Below are positions 43,103-52,865 of a stretch of 64,000 nt of DNA, one piece after another. The DNA is taken from contig JAFWTA010000027.1 of assembly GCA_017519145.1 (NCBI GenBank), positions 1 to 64,000 of the forward strand, written 5' to 3'. This stretch comes from Ruminococcus sp. GTDB lineage: Bacteria > Bacillota > Clostridia > Oscillospirales > Ruminococcaceae. The notes beneath the pieces were generated by a model, which saw only the letters and a program-made list of their open reading frames with translations, was not told the DNA's origin and searched no databases. Positions within the stretch are counted from its first letter, which is position 1. Every line of letters starts with the position of its first letter. Both the position numbers and the translations under genes were made by a program.

Positions 43103-43254
43103 ATCAGCCTTTAGCAATCAGCCATCAGGAAGCGGCTTCGCCGCTTTATTATCGGACGGATAATATCCGCCCCTGCATTATGCTAACGGCTAACGGCTAA
43201 TGGCTAATGGCTAATGGCTAAAATCAGGATTTTGCAAAGCAAAATCCTGATTTT
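43103..43254. repeat. Composite intergenic element, second copy
   Basis: A left array of four units (ATCAGCC, TTTAGCA, ATCAGCC, ATCAGGA; 43103-43130), a hairpin AAGCGG-CTTC-GCCGCTT, then CATTATGCTAACGGCTA and six right units of GCTAAYG (43182-43223, opposite orientation). A perfect 16-bp palindrome with an AAA loop closes it (43220-43254), one base from the stop codon at 43256. It is a second copy of the element at 29-189. Confidence 0.88.
43220..43254. terminator. Perfect palindrome, bidirectional terminator
   Basis: Arms AAAATCAGGATTTTGC and its exact complement with loop AAA. T tracts occur on both strands (ATTTTC and TTTT). It follows the stop of the minus-strand DtxR-like gene directly. 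Confidence 0.8.
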
Positions 43255-43255
43255 C

Positions 43256-43642
43256 TTATGCGCTCTTTTTTCTCAGTGTGCGCTTAACTATGCCTTTCAG
43301 GCGCTCGCAGGTATCCTGCGGAAAGTCCGTGATGAACTTTATCGCCTGCTCGTGAGCCTCCTCCTTGGAGAGCTTCAGGAACTTGTGGAAGAACATATAC
43401 ACCTCGTTGAATGAGGCAAATATCTCGTCAACGGTCTTTTCGCCCTCGGGAGTGAGTACCACGCTGTTGCAGAAATCCTCGTAGACATATCCGCAGTTTG
43501 CCAGACACCTGAGCATCTTGCTGACGCTGGGTCTGGAAACTCCCAGATGACGGGATATAGTTACACAGCGGACATATTCCTCTGTATCGGACAGTTCCTT
43601 TATTGCAACCAGATATTTTATCTGACCTGCACAGTGTTTCAT
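43256..43642 (-). CDS. DtxR/MntR-family metal-dependent regulator
   Basis: 128 residues. A winged helix (CVTISRHLGVSRPSVSKMLRCL) is followed by the wing (VVLTPEGEKTVDEI) and an alpha-helical dimerisation part (FFHKFLKLSKEEAHEQA). This is the short DtxR/MntR layout without SH3 domain. Metal ligands are not all obvious. It probably represses metal-uptake genes elsewhere. AAAGGAG lies before the ATG. It is the last gene of the recA-rimO-pgsA series. Confidence 0.82.
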   Translation of the reverse strand: MKHCAGQIKYLVAIKELSDTEEYVRCVTISRHLGVSRPSVSKMLRCLANCGYVYEDFCNSVVLTPEGEKTVDEIFASFNEVYMFFHKFLKLSKEEAHEQAIKFITDFPQDTCERLKGIVKRTLRKKSA

Positions 43643-43670
43643 ATTTTACTCCTTTCAGAAATACAATGGA

Positions 43671-44255
43671 TCATTTATCGGAGTCGATCAGGTGCCAGTA
43701 GCCCTTGAGATAGACAGCTCCCGAAATAACGGTGAGTACGGTGGATATCCATACCAGAACGGGAACGAGGATGTTGTCAACTGCGTTCCTGAAGCCGTCG
43801 GGGAAGTCTATGCCGAAATCGAAGCAGAGACACAGCCAGAACAGTATAGCCACGATGGCTACCATAGTAAAGGCGGTCTTCAGCTTGCCCCAGATACCTG
43901 CGGCAACGACCACACCGCTGTTTGCGGCGAGAAGTCTCAGTCCCGACACCATAAATTCTCTTGCGGTGATGATGATGAGCGGGATCGCGCCCATGTTCAC
44001 CTCCGAGAGCTCAACAAATACCGTAAGTGCCGCAATGACAAGCACCTTGTCGGCAAGGGGGTCGAGGAATTTTCCGAAGTTAGTTACCAGATTGCGCTTT
44101 CTTGCTATCTTTCCGTCGAGGGCATCCGTAATGGAAGCCGCTGCAAATATTACCAGCGCTATACCGTAGTGGAACGGTATGTCGATGTACATAAAGAGCA
44201 GGAAAAACGGAATAAGTATGACTCTGAGAAGGGTCAGCTTATTTGGCAGATTCAT
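43671..44255 (-). CDS. pgsA: Phosphatidylglycerophosphate synthase PgsA
   Basis: 194 residues, about five membrane helices. The CDP-alcohol phosphotransferase motif reads D-G-x2-A-R-x8-G-x3-D-x3-D: DALDGKIARKRNLVTNFG, then LDPLADK. It makes phosphatidylglycerophosphate from CDP-diacylglycerol and glycerol-3-phosphate. It overlaps rimO by four bases (ATGA). Confidence 0.95.
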   Translation of the reverse strand: MNLPNKLTLLRVILIPFFLLFMYIDIPFHYGIALVIFAAASITDALDGKIARKRNLVTNFGKFLDPLADKVLVIAALTVFVELSEVNMGAIPLIIITAREFMVSGLRLLAANSGVVVAAGIWGKLKTAFTMVAIVAILFWLCLCFDFGIDFPDGFRNAVDNILVPVLVWISTVLTVISGAVYLKGYWHLIDSDK

Positions 44256-45583
44256 TTGCTTATCACCTCTCCTATAAGGTCGTAATCAAGGGTATCGGTG
44301 ATCCTGATTGTGACATGATCGCCGATCTCAAGGGGCGTTTCGGACGTAAAGAACACCTTTCCGTCGATATCGGGTGCGTCAAGGGGAGTTCTTCCGAACC
44401 AGCACTCGCCGAACCTGTCGAAGCCCTCCACCACAGCAGTAAGCTCCGCGCCCATGAGTTTTTCGTTGTTTTCGCAGCTGATGAGCATCTGCTGCTCCAT
44501 AATTATGTCAGCGCGGTGAGAAGCGGTCTCCTCGTCGATCTGATCGGGCATATCGTAAGCCTTAGTGCCCTCCTCGCGGGAATACGCAAAGCAGCCCAGC
44601 CTGTCAAAGCGGACTCTCTTCACGAACTCAGCCAGCTCCTCGAACTGCTCCTCGGTCTCTCCGGGGAAGCCTGTTATGAGGGTGGTCCTGAGGATGATAC
44701 CGGGAACCTTTTCGCGGATATGCCTGAACAGCTCCTCCAGCTTTTCGGTATCTCCCCAGCGGTTCATGCGCTTGAGGATATCGCCGTTGCAGTGCTGAAT
44801 GGGTATCTCCAGATACTTTACCAGCTTATCCTCTCTTGCGATAACGTCGAGGAGCTCGTCTGTTATGCGCTCGGGGTAGCAGTAAAGTGTGCGTATCCAG
44901 CGTAATCCCTCGATCCTGCACAGCTCGCTGAGAAGCTCGGGGAGCTTCTGCTCGCCGTAGAGGTCCTTTCCGTACTGAGCGGTATCCTGAGCGATGACCA
45001 CCAGCTCGGTAACGCCGTTCTCTGCGAGATAGCGAGCCTCTTTGAGCAGCTCCTCCATGGGTACGCTTCTGAACTTTCCTCTTATTATGGGGATAGCACA
45101 GTAGGTACAGCAGTTGGAGCAGCCCTCGGCTATTTTCAGATATGTGAAGAATGGCAGAGTTGAGATTATCCTCTCGCCGCTTAGCTCCGCGTCCAGCTTG
45201 GGCGCGAAACAGACGTACCTCTCGCCCTCAAGAACGTGGTCGAGGACGTCAACGATGTCCTTGGTATTTCCAATGCCGATAACAGCGTCTGCCTCGGGAA
45301 ACTGCTCAGCAGCCTCCTCCTTATACCTCTCAACGAGGCAGCCTGTAATGATTATCTTTTTGAGGGTACCCTCCTCCTTGAGCTTGCCCAGCTCAAGAAT
45401 GGTGTCGATAGCCTCCTCCTTTGCGGACTTTATGAAGCCGCAGGTATTTACGACTGCCACATCGGCAAGTCCGGGCTCTGTCACCAGCTGATAGCCGTGA
45501 CTTCTGAGCTTGTAGAGCATACGCTCCGAATCCACAAGGTTCTTTGAACAGCCAAGAGAAACCATTCCCACCTTGATAGCCAT
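44252..45583 (-). CDS. rimO: Ribosomal protein S12 methylthiotransferase RimO
   Basis: 443 residues from MAIKVGMVSLGCSKN (GAGGAAA upstream). The UPF0004 domain with three cysteines (GCSKN, NTCGF, GCLV) is followed by the radical-SAM motif CSNCCTYCAIP (CxxxCxxC) and a TRAM domain at the C-terminus. It adds methylthio to Asp of ribosomal protein S12. The rimO-pgsA order is common in Firmicutes. Confidence 0.96.
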   Translation of the reverse strand: MAIKVGMVSLGCSKNLVDSERMLYKLRSHGYQLVTEPGLADVAVVNTCGFIKSAKEEAIDTILELGKLKEEGTLKKIIITGCLVERYKEEAAEQFPEADAVIGIGNTKDIVDVLDHVLEGERYVCFAPKLDAELSGERIISTLPFFTYLKIAEGCSNCCTYCAIPIIRGKFRSVPMEELLKEARYLAENGVTELVVIAQDTAQYGKDLYGEQKLPELLSELCRIEGLRWIRTLYCYPERITDELLDVIAREDKLVKYLEIPIQHCNGDILKRMNRWGDTEKLEELFRHIREKVPGIILRTTLITGFPGETEEQFEELAEFVKRVRFDRLGCFAYSREEGTKAYDMPDQIDEETASHRADIIMEQQMLISCENNEKLMGAELTAVVEGFDRFGECWFGRTPLDAPDIDGKVFFTSETPLEIGDHVTIRITDTLDYDLIGEVISK

Positions 45584-45584
45584 A

Positions 45585-46226
45585 TCAGTTTTCCTCCTCA
45601 GGGTCATATACGTTCTCGAAGTAGTCCTTAACGGCACGGTTTATGTCTGTATAGTCGTAGCCGTATCTCACAAGAGCGTTCTTGACCTTTTCAATTGATT
45701 TTCTGTCCTCACGGTCTGTCAGATATCGTGAGTGCTTTGTCCGCAGAAGCTCGTCAAGGTTCTCGCGGAAGCTGTCGGCGTAGGGCTCAAGAGCATCCTC
45801 GGCGATAAATTCGCTTATCCCCTTCTGCATCAGCTCTCTTTTTGAGCGGCGGAAGCCGTAGTGCTTTGACTCCACCAGCTTTCGCGCCATACGCTCGGCA
45901 TATCTCTCGTCGTCGATGAAGCCGTGCTCGGTAAGTCTTTTCATGACTGCCGTGCAGAGCGTCTCGCTTTTATAGTTATCCACCAGCTTCCCCAGCATCT
46001 CCTTGTAGGTGTAGTCCCTGTAATCCAGCAGGTACAGCGCCCTCTGATAGGCTCTGCGGAAGTTGGAGGCGTAGATTATCTTTCTCAGGGTGTCACGGTC
46101 TGTCTCCATGCCGGAGCGTATACCGAAATCGGTGATGATGTCCGCATGGAGATAGAGCTTTCGCCCGTCGTCCAGCTCTGCCTCAAAGGTAGAGCCCTTG
46201 TATCGTTTGACCGATAGTATCTTCAT
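45585..46226 (-). CDS. recX: Regulatory protein RecX
   Basis: 213 residues of helical repeats (YTYKEMLGKLVDNY, HGFIDDERYAERM, KHYGFRRSKRELMQKG), the RecX signature. RecX limits RecA filament growth. Its start shares a base with the recA stop (TAATG), so the two are translated in step. It is on the long side for the family owing to an N-terminal 60-residue extension. Confidence 0.93.
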   Translation of the reverse strand: MKILSVKRYKGSTFEAELDDGRKLYLHADIITDFGIRSGMETDRDTLRKIIYASNFRRAYQRALYLLDYRDYTYKEMLGKLVDNYKSETLCTAVMKRLTEHGFIDDERYAERMARKLVESKHYGFRRSKRELMQKGISEFIAEDALEPYADSFRENLDELLRTKHSRYLTDREDRKSIEKVKNALVRYGYDYTDINRAVKDYFENVYDPEEEN

Positions 46227-47416
46227 TATTCCTCAGCAGGTGTGAACTCCTCAAAGTTCTCATCGAAATTTGCGAGAACGTCGTCATTTGCGCCGCCGTC
46301 CTCAGCCGAGGACTTCTCGGCAACAGCAGCGGGAGCTGCACTTTCGGCGTCTTTCTTGCCCTTCTTCGGAGCAGCAGCCTTCAGCTCGTCCTTGCGCGCA
46401 AGTATCTGCTCCTCGATCTCCTTCATGAGGTTCTCGTCGTTCTGGAGGAGCTCCTTGACGTTATCGCGTCCCTGTCCCAGCTTCTGATCCTTGTAGCTGA
46501 ACCATGAGCCGCCCTTCTTGATGATGTCAAGGTCAACGGCAAGGTCAAGCACCTCGCCGGTACGGGAAATTCCCGTACCGTACATAAGGTCGAACTCGCA
46601 CTCCTTGAAGGGAGGAGCCACCTTGTTCTTTACTATCTTGCAGCGTGTGCAGGCGCCGATAACATCTGTACCCGACTTGATGACCTCGCCCTTTCTAACC
46701 TCGATGCGGACAGATGAATAGAACTTCAGGGCTCGTCCTCCGGGGGTAGTCTCGGGATTACCGTACATAACGCCGATCTTCTCACGGATCTGGTTGATGA
46801 AAATGGCTACACAGTTGGACTTGGATATAGCCGCCGTCAGCTTTCTCATAGCCTGAGACATAAGACGTGCGAGCTGACCTACATGGAGGTCGCCCATTTC
46901 TCCGTCGATCTCGGCACGGGTAGTCATAGCAGCGATAGAGTCAAGAACTATTACGTCGATGGCGCCGGAACGGATAAGAGCCTCTGCGATCTCCAGAGCC
47001 TGCTCACCGCTGTCGGGCTGTGAAACAAGGAGGTCGTCGATGTTGACGCCGAGAGCCTGTGCGTACACGGGGTCGAGAGCGTGTTCAACGTCGATGAAAG
47101 CAGCCTCGCCGCCTGCCTTCTGAGCCTGAGCCACGATGGAGAGAGCAACGGTGGTCTTACCTGAGCTCTCGGGACCGTATATCTCAACGATACGTCCTCT
47201 GGGAACGCCGCCTATACCCAGAGCCATGTCCAGTGTCATGGAGCCTGTGGGGATAGCGTCAACATTGAGTGTCTTGGTCTGTCCCAGACGCATAACAGCG
47301 CCTGCGCCGTACTTCTTTTCTATCTGCTTGAGAGCGCCTTCAAGAGCGGTCTTTTTGTCCTCTTTTGTGGTAACTCTCACAACGGTAGGCTTTTTAGCAA
47401 GTTCCTTCTTAGCCAT
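46226..47416 (-). CDS. recA: Recombinase RecA
   Basis: 396 residues from MAKKELAKK with AGGAGG nine bases upstream. Walker [10 protein letters not shown], Walker [11 protein letters not shown] and the DNA-binding loops ([13 protein letters not shown]) are complete. An Ala/Lys/Asp-rich tail extends the usual length by about 45 residues. The 26-base gap to prmC shows no LexA-type operator; a TATAAT-like box in the prmC 3' end (47462-47467, minus) may give a local promoter. Confidence 0.97.
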   Translation of the reverse strand: MAKKELAKKPTVVRVTTKEDKKTALEGALKQIEKKYGAGAVMRLGQTKTLNVDAIPTGSMTLDMALGIGGVPRGRIVEIYGPESSGKTTVALSIVAQAQKAGGEAAFIDVEHALDPVYAQALGVNIDDLLVSQPDSGEQALEIAEALIRSGAIDVIVLDSIAAMTTRAEIDGEMGDLHVGQLARLMSQAMRKLTAAISKSNCVAIFINQIREKIGVMYGNPETTPGGRALKFYSSVRIEVRKGEVIKSGTDVIGACTRCKIVKNKVAPPFKECEFDLMYGTGISRTGEVLDLAVDLDIIKKGGSWFSYKDQKLGQGRDNVKELLQNDENLMKEIEEQILARKDELKAAAPKKGKKDAESAAPAAVAEKSSAEDGGANDDVLANFDENFEEFTPAEE

Positions 47417-47442
47417 TGGGATTTCCTCCTGTCCTGCCTGCG

Positions 47443-48312
47443 TCACGCAGGTCTGTTTACTATTATATTCCTTGCGGCGGCAGTTCTTATGATACCTCCG
47501 CCGTCCTGTCTCAGCTCCACATCGGTGAAGCTGTTTTCTTCCAGTATCCTCTTTACGTCTTCATGCTGACCCATGCCGAATTCATAAGCGATGAAGCCGC
47601 CCTCCTTCACGGATATCTTCCAGAGCTGGGTAAGAGCTCTGTAAAAGCCGAGACCGTCCTCGCCGCCGAAAAGCGCCTCCGCAGGCTCGTAGGTGACCTC
47701 GGTCATGAGCTCGCTCATATCCTTTGAAGTGAGATACGGGGGATTGCTGACCAGTATATCCAGTCCCATGAGGGAACGGGCGGTCTCCCGTTTCAGCACA
47801 TCTCCCTGTATGATATGTATGTCGCCGCAGCCGTTGAGCTGCGTATTCTGTCTCAGGTAATGCAGAGCCTTTTCCGACAGCTCCACAGCATAGACCTCCG
47901 CATCGGGGAGCTCCTTTTTCAGAGCCACGGCTATACAGCCGCTTCCGCTGCACAGGTCGGCTATTTTTGGGGCTCTCAGCCCCTCTCTGCGGCAGATGTC
48001 AAGCACCTGCTCCACCAGAGTCTCGGTATCGGGACGGGGAATGAGCACTCCCTCCCCCACCTTGAATTGGCAGCCCCAGAACTCCCACTGTCCCAGCAGG
48101 TACTGGAGGGGATAGCCCTGAGCCCTGCGCTCTGCAAGGGCGAGTATCTCCGCCGCCTTTTCCGCGGGAACAGGCTCTTTCGGTGCAAACATGGGATTGC
48201 GCTCTCCCAGAAGGTCCTGAAAGATACAGTTTGTATCGAAATCGGCAGTCTCCTCATCGCGCTGAGCGATAAGACTGCGGACCTGTGCAAAGAGCTCGCC
48301 GCGGCTCACCAC
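47443..48312 (-). CDS. prmC: Release factor N5-glutamine methyltransferase PrmC
   Basis: 289 residues. The N-terminal helical domain (about 1-85, [14 protein letters not shown]) is followed by the Rossmann fold with SAM motif [13 protein letters not shown] and catalytic NPPY near residue 190. It methylates the GGQ glutamine of release factors. The start overlaps the DUF1385 gene by seven bases. Confidence 0.94.
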   Translation of the reverse strand: MVSRGELFAQVRSLIAQRDEETADFDTNCIFQDLLGERNPMFAPKEPVPAEKAAEILALAERRAQGYPLQYLLGQWEFWGCQFKVGEGVLIPRPDTETLVEQVLDICRREGLRAPKIADLCSGSGCIAVALKKELPDAEVYAVELSEKALHYLRQNTQLNGCGDIHIIQGDVLKRETARSLMGLDILVSNPPYLTSKDMSELMTEVTYEPAEALFGGEDGLGFYRALTQLWKISVKEGGFIAYEFGMGQHEDVKRILEENSFTDVELRQDGGGIIRTAAARNIIVNRPA

Positions 48313-49325
48313 CTGTCCTCCTCCTTATTCTCGGGGATACAGGGCTTCATAGCCGCAATTGCTATCTCTATCATGCTGTCATCGGGCTCGCGTGTGGTTA
48401 TGCGCTGCATAGCCAGTCCGGGAGCGGACAGTATCCTTGTGAAGATGTTGTCGTTGTTTCCGGCAAGTCTTATGCACTCATAGGAAAGTCCCACAACAAC
48501 GGGGAGCAGAGCCAGTGAAGCCACTATTCTCTGCCATGTTATGGTAAAGGGCACAAGGCACATTACCAGTATGCTGATTATCAGCACTATAAATATGAAG
48601 CTGGTGCCGCAGCGCTTGTGGAAACGTGTCTGCTTGCGGACGTTCTCCACAGTCAGGGGGAGCTCCGCCTCATGGCAGGCGATGGTCTTATGCTCGGCGC
48701 CGTGGTACATATACTGTCTTTTTATGTCCTTTGTCAGACTGACTATCCACATATAGGACACGAAAAGGACTATTTTCACAATGCCCTCAAGGAGAGAGCG
48801 GAGTATCCTGTGCTCCTTGATAGCAGGGATAAGTCCTACGAGCCACTTGGGCAGGAACACGAAAAGACCGATGGCAATGGCAACTCCGATGATGATGCCC
48901 AGATACATGATGATATCGCCTGCGCCGCCCTCTTTTTTATCAGAAGCTGTCTTTGCTTCCGACTCTGCGGGAGCAGCTATGGTCACAGCCGTACCGTCGG
49001 CAGCGGCTTCGGTCTCGTTCTTCTTTTTCTTGTCATCTTCCTCGTCGTCGTCGGGCATCTGCTTTTCCGCAGACTTCATCATATACTTATAGCCCTTGAC
49101 CAGTGAGGTCACGAAGTTTGTGCAGCCCCTTACAAGAGGAGTTTTCTTGTACCACGGAGCACCCTTTCCGTTATTCTCGTCCCATGTCTCAAGGTCGATG
49201 GTGCCGTCGGGAAGGCGGCACGCCATAGCCCCCGTATTGGGTCCCAGCATCATTATGCCCTCGATAAGCGCCTGTCCGCCTATCTTGGACTTGAATTTTT
49301 CCTGTGAACTGTTGTTTTTACTCAT
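48306..49325 (-). CDS. DUF1385 membrane protein
   Basis: 339 residues. The family opening GGQALIEGIMMLGPN and the H-x2-E motif (YHGAEHKTIACHE) are intact. Several membrane helices lie at about 140-165, 180-205, 245-290. A roughly 35-residue charged and Ala-rich insert (residues 88-130) separates the first part. DUF1385 genes are commonly beside prmC/prfA in Firmicutes; the function is unknown. Confidence 0.87.
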   Translation of the reverse strand: MSKNNSSQEKFKSKIGGQALIEGIMMLGPNTGAMACRLPDGTIDLETWDENNGKGAPWYKKTPLVRGCTNFVTSLVKGYKYMMKSAEKQMPDDDEEDDKKKKNETEAAADGTAVTIAAPAESEAKTASDKKEGGAGDIIMYLGIIIGVAIAIGLFVFLPKWLVGLIPAIKEHRILRSLLEGIVKIVLFVSYMWIVSLTKDIKRQYMYHGAEHKTIACHEAELPLTVENVRKQTRFHKRCGTSFIFIVLIISILVMCLVPFTITWQRIVASLALLPVVVGLSYECIRLAGNNDNIFTRILSAPGLAMQRITTREPDDSMIEIAIAAMKPCIPENKEEDRW

Positions 49326-49361
49326 TTTTTCACCTTGTTGAAATTGGTAATGTTGTGCGTT

Positions 49362-50765
49362 TTACTGCTTCACGGCAGGGAGAGTGATGGTAACGGTAGT
49401 ACCCTTGCCCTCGCCCTCGCTGTCGATATCGACAGAGCCGCCGTGCATACTGATTATCTCGTCCGCAACTGCGAGACCTATGCCCGAGCCACGGCGGGTG
49501 TGGTTAGCCTTGTAGAATTTTGTCTTTACCTTCGCAAGGTCGGACTGCTTTATGCCGCAGCCCGTGTCGGCTACGGAAACGATAACGCTGTCTCCCTTTT
49601 CGTAAGCCTTTATGGTGACCGTATCCCCGTCCGAGGAGTACTTCACCGCGTTGTCTATAACATTGATGAACACCTGTCTGATGCGGTTCTTATCGCCGTA
49701 AACGAAGGGCAGCATCTCGGGCTCATCGTAGATTATCTGCTTGTTCTCGCGCCTTGCCTTGTCGCTGTATATGAGTACGGCGTCGCCAAGCTCCGCCAGA
49801 ATGTCCATATTAGCGTTCTGAAGGGTGAAATGGCCGTTCTGCATACGGGAGAAGTCAAGGAGCTCCTCTACCATCTGTGAAAGACGCTCTGTCTCGTTGA
49901 CGATGACGCCTACGCCCTTCTTCATGGTATCGGGGCTTCCGCCGCCGTCTATCATGAGGGTCTCCGCCCAGCCCTTGATGGCGGTGAGAGGAGTTCTCAG
50001 CTCATGGGACACCGACGATATGAATTCGTTCTTCATAGCCTCGGCGGTAGACAGCTCGTCAGCCATATTGTTTATGGCGGTACACAGGTCACCTATCTCG
50101 TCATCGCTGTCGTTGTCGATACGGGTGGTAAAGTCGCCCATGGCGTACTTTCTGGCGATACCGCTTATCTGCCTTATGGGGCGGACAATGGAACCCGCAA
50201 AGTAAAGACCCGTGATGATGATGATGAGAATGATTATCAGGCAGACTATGGTAACTGCAGCCGTATAGGTCTTGATGGTGTTGTCTATCTCCGTAAGGGA
50301 GGTGACCATCCTGACGGCGCTGTACTCGTTGCTCATGGAGTTTATGGGCACGGATACTGCCAGCACCTTCTCGCCGCCCACCATCCTGTACACATGATAG
50401 CCCTCGTTCTTTTCAAGAGCCTCCTGATAGTCGGGCATGGGGTCATCGGCATCGGGAGTAAATCCCGAGGAGGTGAGAACGACTCTTCCCTTGGAGTTTA
50501 CAGCCATCAGCTCTATCTTGTCCTTCTCGTTGAAGTTTTCCAGCATATTTCTCATCTCTGCGGAGAAGTTCGCCGAACTGTCCTGTGAATACATACTCAG
50601 GACGCTTGTAACGGCGTTCAGCTTCGAGACGAGGTACTGCCTTGCAGAGCTGTAGAAATAATTCTGTATCGCATAGACAATGACCATGTCTATGACGAGG
50701 AGCGCCAGCACTACAACGCCGAGGTTGTTGAATATCCAGCGCTTTGTGATACTCTTTTTAGCCAT
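49362..50765 (-). CDS. Sensor histidine kinase
   Basis: 467 residues. A first membrane helix (about 13-35) and a second (about 170-195) flank a 130-residue extracytoplasmic sensor domain. HAMP follows, then HisKA with phospho-acceptor H254 (SVSHELRTP) and HATPase with NVIDNAVKYS, DTGCGI and GSGIGLAV. It starts at the response regulator stop (one-base overlap) and is its cognate kinase. The signal is unknown; the layout is like WalK/PhoR types. Confidence 0.93.
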   Translation of the reverse strand: MAKKSITKRWIFNNLGVVVLALLVIDMVIVYAIQNYFYSSARQYLVSKLNAVTSVLSMYSQDSSANFSAEMRNMLENFNEKDKIELMAVNSKGRVVLTSSGFTPDADDPMPDYQEALEKNEGYHVYRMVGGEKVLAVSVPINSMSNEYSAVRMVTSLTEIDNTIKTYTAAVTIVCLIIILIIIITGLYFAGSIVRPIRQISGIARKYAMGDFTTRIDNDSDDEIGDLCTAINNMADELSTAEAMKNEFISSVSHELRTPLTAIKGWAETLMIDGGGSPDTMKKGVGVIVNETERLSQMVEELLDFSRMQNGHFTLQNANMDILAELGDAVLIYSDKARRENKQIIYDEPEMLPFVYGDKNRIRQVFINVIDNAVKYSSDGDTVTIKAYEKGDSVIVSVADTGCGIKQSDLAKVKTKFYKANHTRRGSGIGLAVADEIISMHGGSVDIDSEGEGKGTTVTITLPAVKQ

Positions 50766-51466
50766 TACTGCATATCATTCCATTTATAGCCGTAGCCCCA
50801 GATAGTAATGATGTATTTTGGGTTTGAGGGCTCTTCCTCTATTTTCATTCTGATACGTCTGATATTTACATCGACTATCTTATCGTCGCCGTAGTAGCTC
50901 TCGCCCCAGATGTGGTTGAGTATGCTTGCACGGTCGAGGGCGGTGTTCTTGTTGTTCATGAAGAATTCCAGTATCTGGTACTCCACCTGTGTGAGCTCTA
51001 TCTGCTCGCCGTTCTTGGTGACGGTGCGGCTCTTGAGGTTCAGCACGAAGGGACCGCTCTCGATGACGGACTGCTTCTCGTTCTTGATGAAGCTCATGCA
51101 CACACGGCGGTAAATAGCGTCAACTCTCGCAGTGAGCTCAGAGGGTGAGAAGGGCTTGGTGATATAGTCGTCGGCACCTATCATAAGTCCGCTGACCTTG
51201 TCCATTTCCTGAGTTCTTGCAGTCAGCATGATAATGCCTATGGTAGAGCTTTTCTCGCGTATCTTCTTGCACACGGTAAAGCCGTCGATACCCGGCATCA
51301 TTATATCGAGGAGGACGATATCGAAGTTGCCGTGCTCAGCCTCAAAGGTCTTGAGCGCAGCCTCTCCGCAGTTGACGTCCACAACGTCATAGCCTGCACG
51401 CTTGAGGTTTATGACCACGAATTCGCGGATAGTGTCCTCGTCCTCGCAGATAAGTATACGTTTCAT
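50765..51466 (-). CDS. OmpR/PhoB-family response regulator
   Basis: 233 residues from MKRILICEDE (AAGGAG upstream). The receiver has acidic pocket E8-D9 and phospho-acceptor D54 (DIVLLDIMMPG), with K near residue 104. The C-terminal winged helix shows LTQVEYQILEFFM and VDVNIRRIRMKI. Partner of the adjacent kinase. Confidence 0.94.
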   Translation of the reverse strand: MKRILICEDEDTIREFVVINLKRAGYDVVDVNCGEAALKTFEAEHGNFDIVLLDIMMPGIDGFTVCKKIREKSSTIGIIMLTARTQEMDKVSGLMIGADDYITKPFSPSELTARVDAIYRRVCMSFIKNEKQSVIESGPFVLNLKSRTVTKNGEQIELTQVEYQILEFFMNNKNTALDRASILNHIWGESYYGDDKIVDVNIRRIRMKIEEEPSNPKYIITIWGYGYKWNDMQ

Positions 51467-51527
51467 CGGTTTTTCCACTCCTTTTTGTGAGTTTCCTGTT
51501 ATATCAGCAGCTTTTCCGGCTGCGTGG

Positions 51528-52865
51528 TCAGTCTCTGAATCTGAATCCCACCGCGGCTTCACCCGCAGTTATGGAAAGTCCGTCGTCCTCGTTCTCGGGG
51601 GCAGGCGGTATATAGGCGAGATATGAGGACTCGCCCTTGGTGTGCATCAGCATATATCCTCCCGATATCCTGTCCTCTCTGGAGGGCTGATCCTCTGCAC
51701 AGAAAATATGGAGCAGCTCCCTGCCCATGCCCTCATCGCCATAGGCGCAGAAGACGATCTCGTCGTTAACGATATCGCGCTTGACGGAGACCTTTCCCTC
51801 CCATTTTTCGGGAAAAAGGAAGATATATCCGTCGTTGACGCTGTAATAGGAGGTATAGTGCCTCTCCAGCTGAAAGTCGTCATTTACCTGCATCCAGTCG
51901 GTGAGTCTGAGCTGTTCGCCCTCCTCATAGACCTCGTATCCGGGTGCAACTGACTGGAGGGGGATCTCGGGGCTTCCGTCGCCGTCAACATCGAAGCAGG
52001 TGCAGCCTGCGGGACGGATAGTATCCTCCGACTCCTCGGGTGTAGCAAACACCTTATGGAGCGCGCCGTCATCCATGTATACAACATCGGTCTGTATGGA
52101 GCCTGTGCCCGAAACAGCGTCTATGTACAGTCCCGTCTTGACGCTTCCCACCTTGCCGTAGCTTATGTTGTCGAACTCGGTAAAGCTTCCGCTGAGGGGC
52201 TGGAAGGCTCTGTGATAGATGCCGTCCTCGTCAAGCTTGTAAGCCTCCGCTGCCGCAGGCTCTCCGCCCGAGGCTGCTGTAAGGCGCAGGAACTCCATCT
52301 CTCCGTCCATATCGAGGTCCTTGACGTCGATGAATGCGTAGGAGTCTGAGAAGGTGGGTTCCTCGAGAACGCCGTCAACACAGTTATATATGGAAACATT
52401 CTTCTCGGAGCGGTTTATCATGCTGGTTCCGATAATGATGTTTATCCTGTCGTTTGAGCCCAGCTTAGAGATCATCACCTTTTCGATCTCGCTGCCTGCC
52501 GCTGCTGTATCATAGCCCGAGCTCCAGTGGTCGCCCTCCTTCTCGAGGAGCTTTATACGCAGCGGATTTTCGTCTGCGGCATGGTTGTTCCTCTCATAGA
52601 AGACAAGTGCCTCATTGGCGCCGTCACCGTCGATATCCTCGATGATGAACGCCGAGAGGTACTTTCCCGATTTCGGGTATTTAAGGCTTATGGACGAGCC
52701 TATGGAGTTTTTCAGGGCGGAGTATATCTGCTCCTGCTCCACGCTGAGCTTAGGCGGAGCCATAAGAGTATCTATGCTCGCTCCGAATGTGCAGCCCGTA
52801 AGCGCAGCCCCCGTCAGGAGGGCTGTGAAAAAAGCTGAATATTTTTTCATATCAGTAAAAATCAT
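51528..52865 (-). CDS. Lipoprotein with FG-GAP-like Asp repeats
   Basis: 445 residues. The ATG at 52865 overlaps the citrate synthase stop (ATGA) with GGAG five bases upstream; a second ATG five codons in is possible. Signal peptide core FFTALLTGAALTGC with lipobox TGC. Repeated acidic loops of the type DIDGDGANE, DLDMDGEME, DVDGDGSPE suggest calcium-binding FG-GAP/VCBS blades, i.e. a propeller at the cell surface. It shares a transcript with the two-component pair downstream, perhaps as an accessory sensor. Confidence 0.8.
   Translation of the reverse strand: MIFTDMKKYSAFFTALLTGAALTGCTFGASIDTLMAPPKLSVEQEQIYSALKNSIGSSISLKYPKSGKYLSAFIIEDIDGDGANEALVFYERNNHAADENPLRIKLLEKEGDHWSSGYDTAAAGSEIEKVMISKLGSNDRINIIIGTSMINRSEKNVSIYNCVDGVLEEPTFSDSYAFIDVKDLDMDGEMEFLRLTAASGGEPAAAEAYKLDEDGIYHRAFQPLSGSFTEFDNISYGKVGSVKTGLYIDAVSGTGSIQTDVVYMDDGALHKVFATPEESEDTIRPAGCTCFDVDGDGSPEIPLQSVAPGYEVYEEGEQLRLTDWMQVNDDFQLERHYTSYYSVNDGYIFLFPEKWEGKVSVKRDIVNDEIVFCAYGDEGMGRELLHIFCAEDQPSREDRISGGYMLMHTKGESSYLAYIPPAPENEDDGLSITAGEAAVGFRFRD

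Noticed and set aside
43182-43223. CRISPR-like repeats
   Set aside because: Units are seven bases, directly adjacent and without spacers; no cas genes are present.
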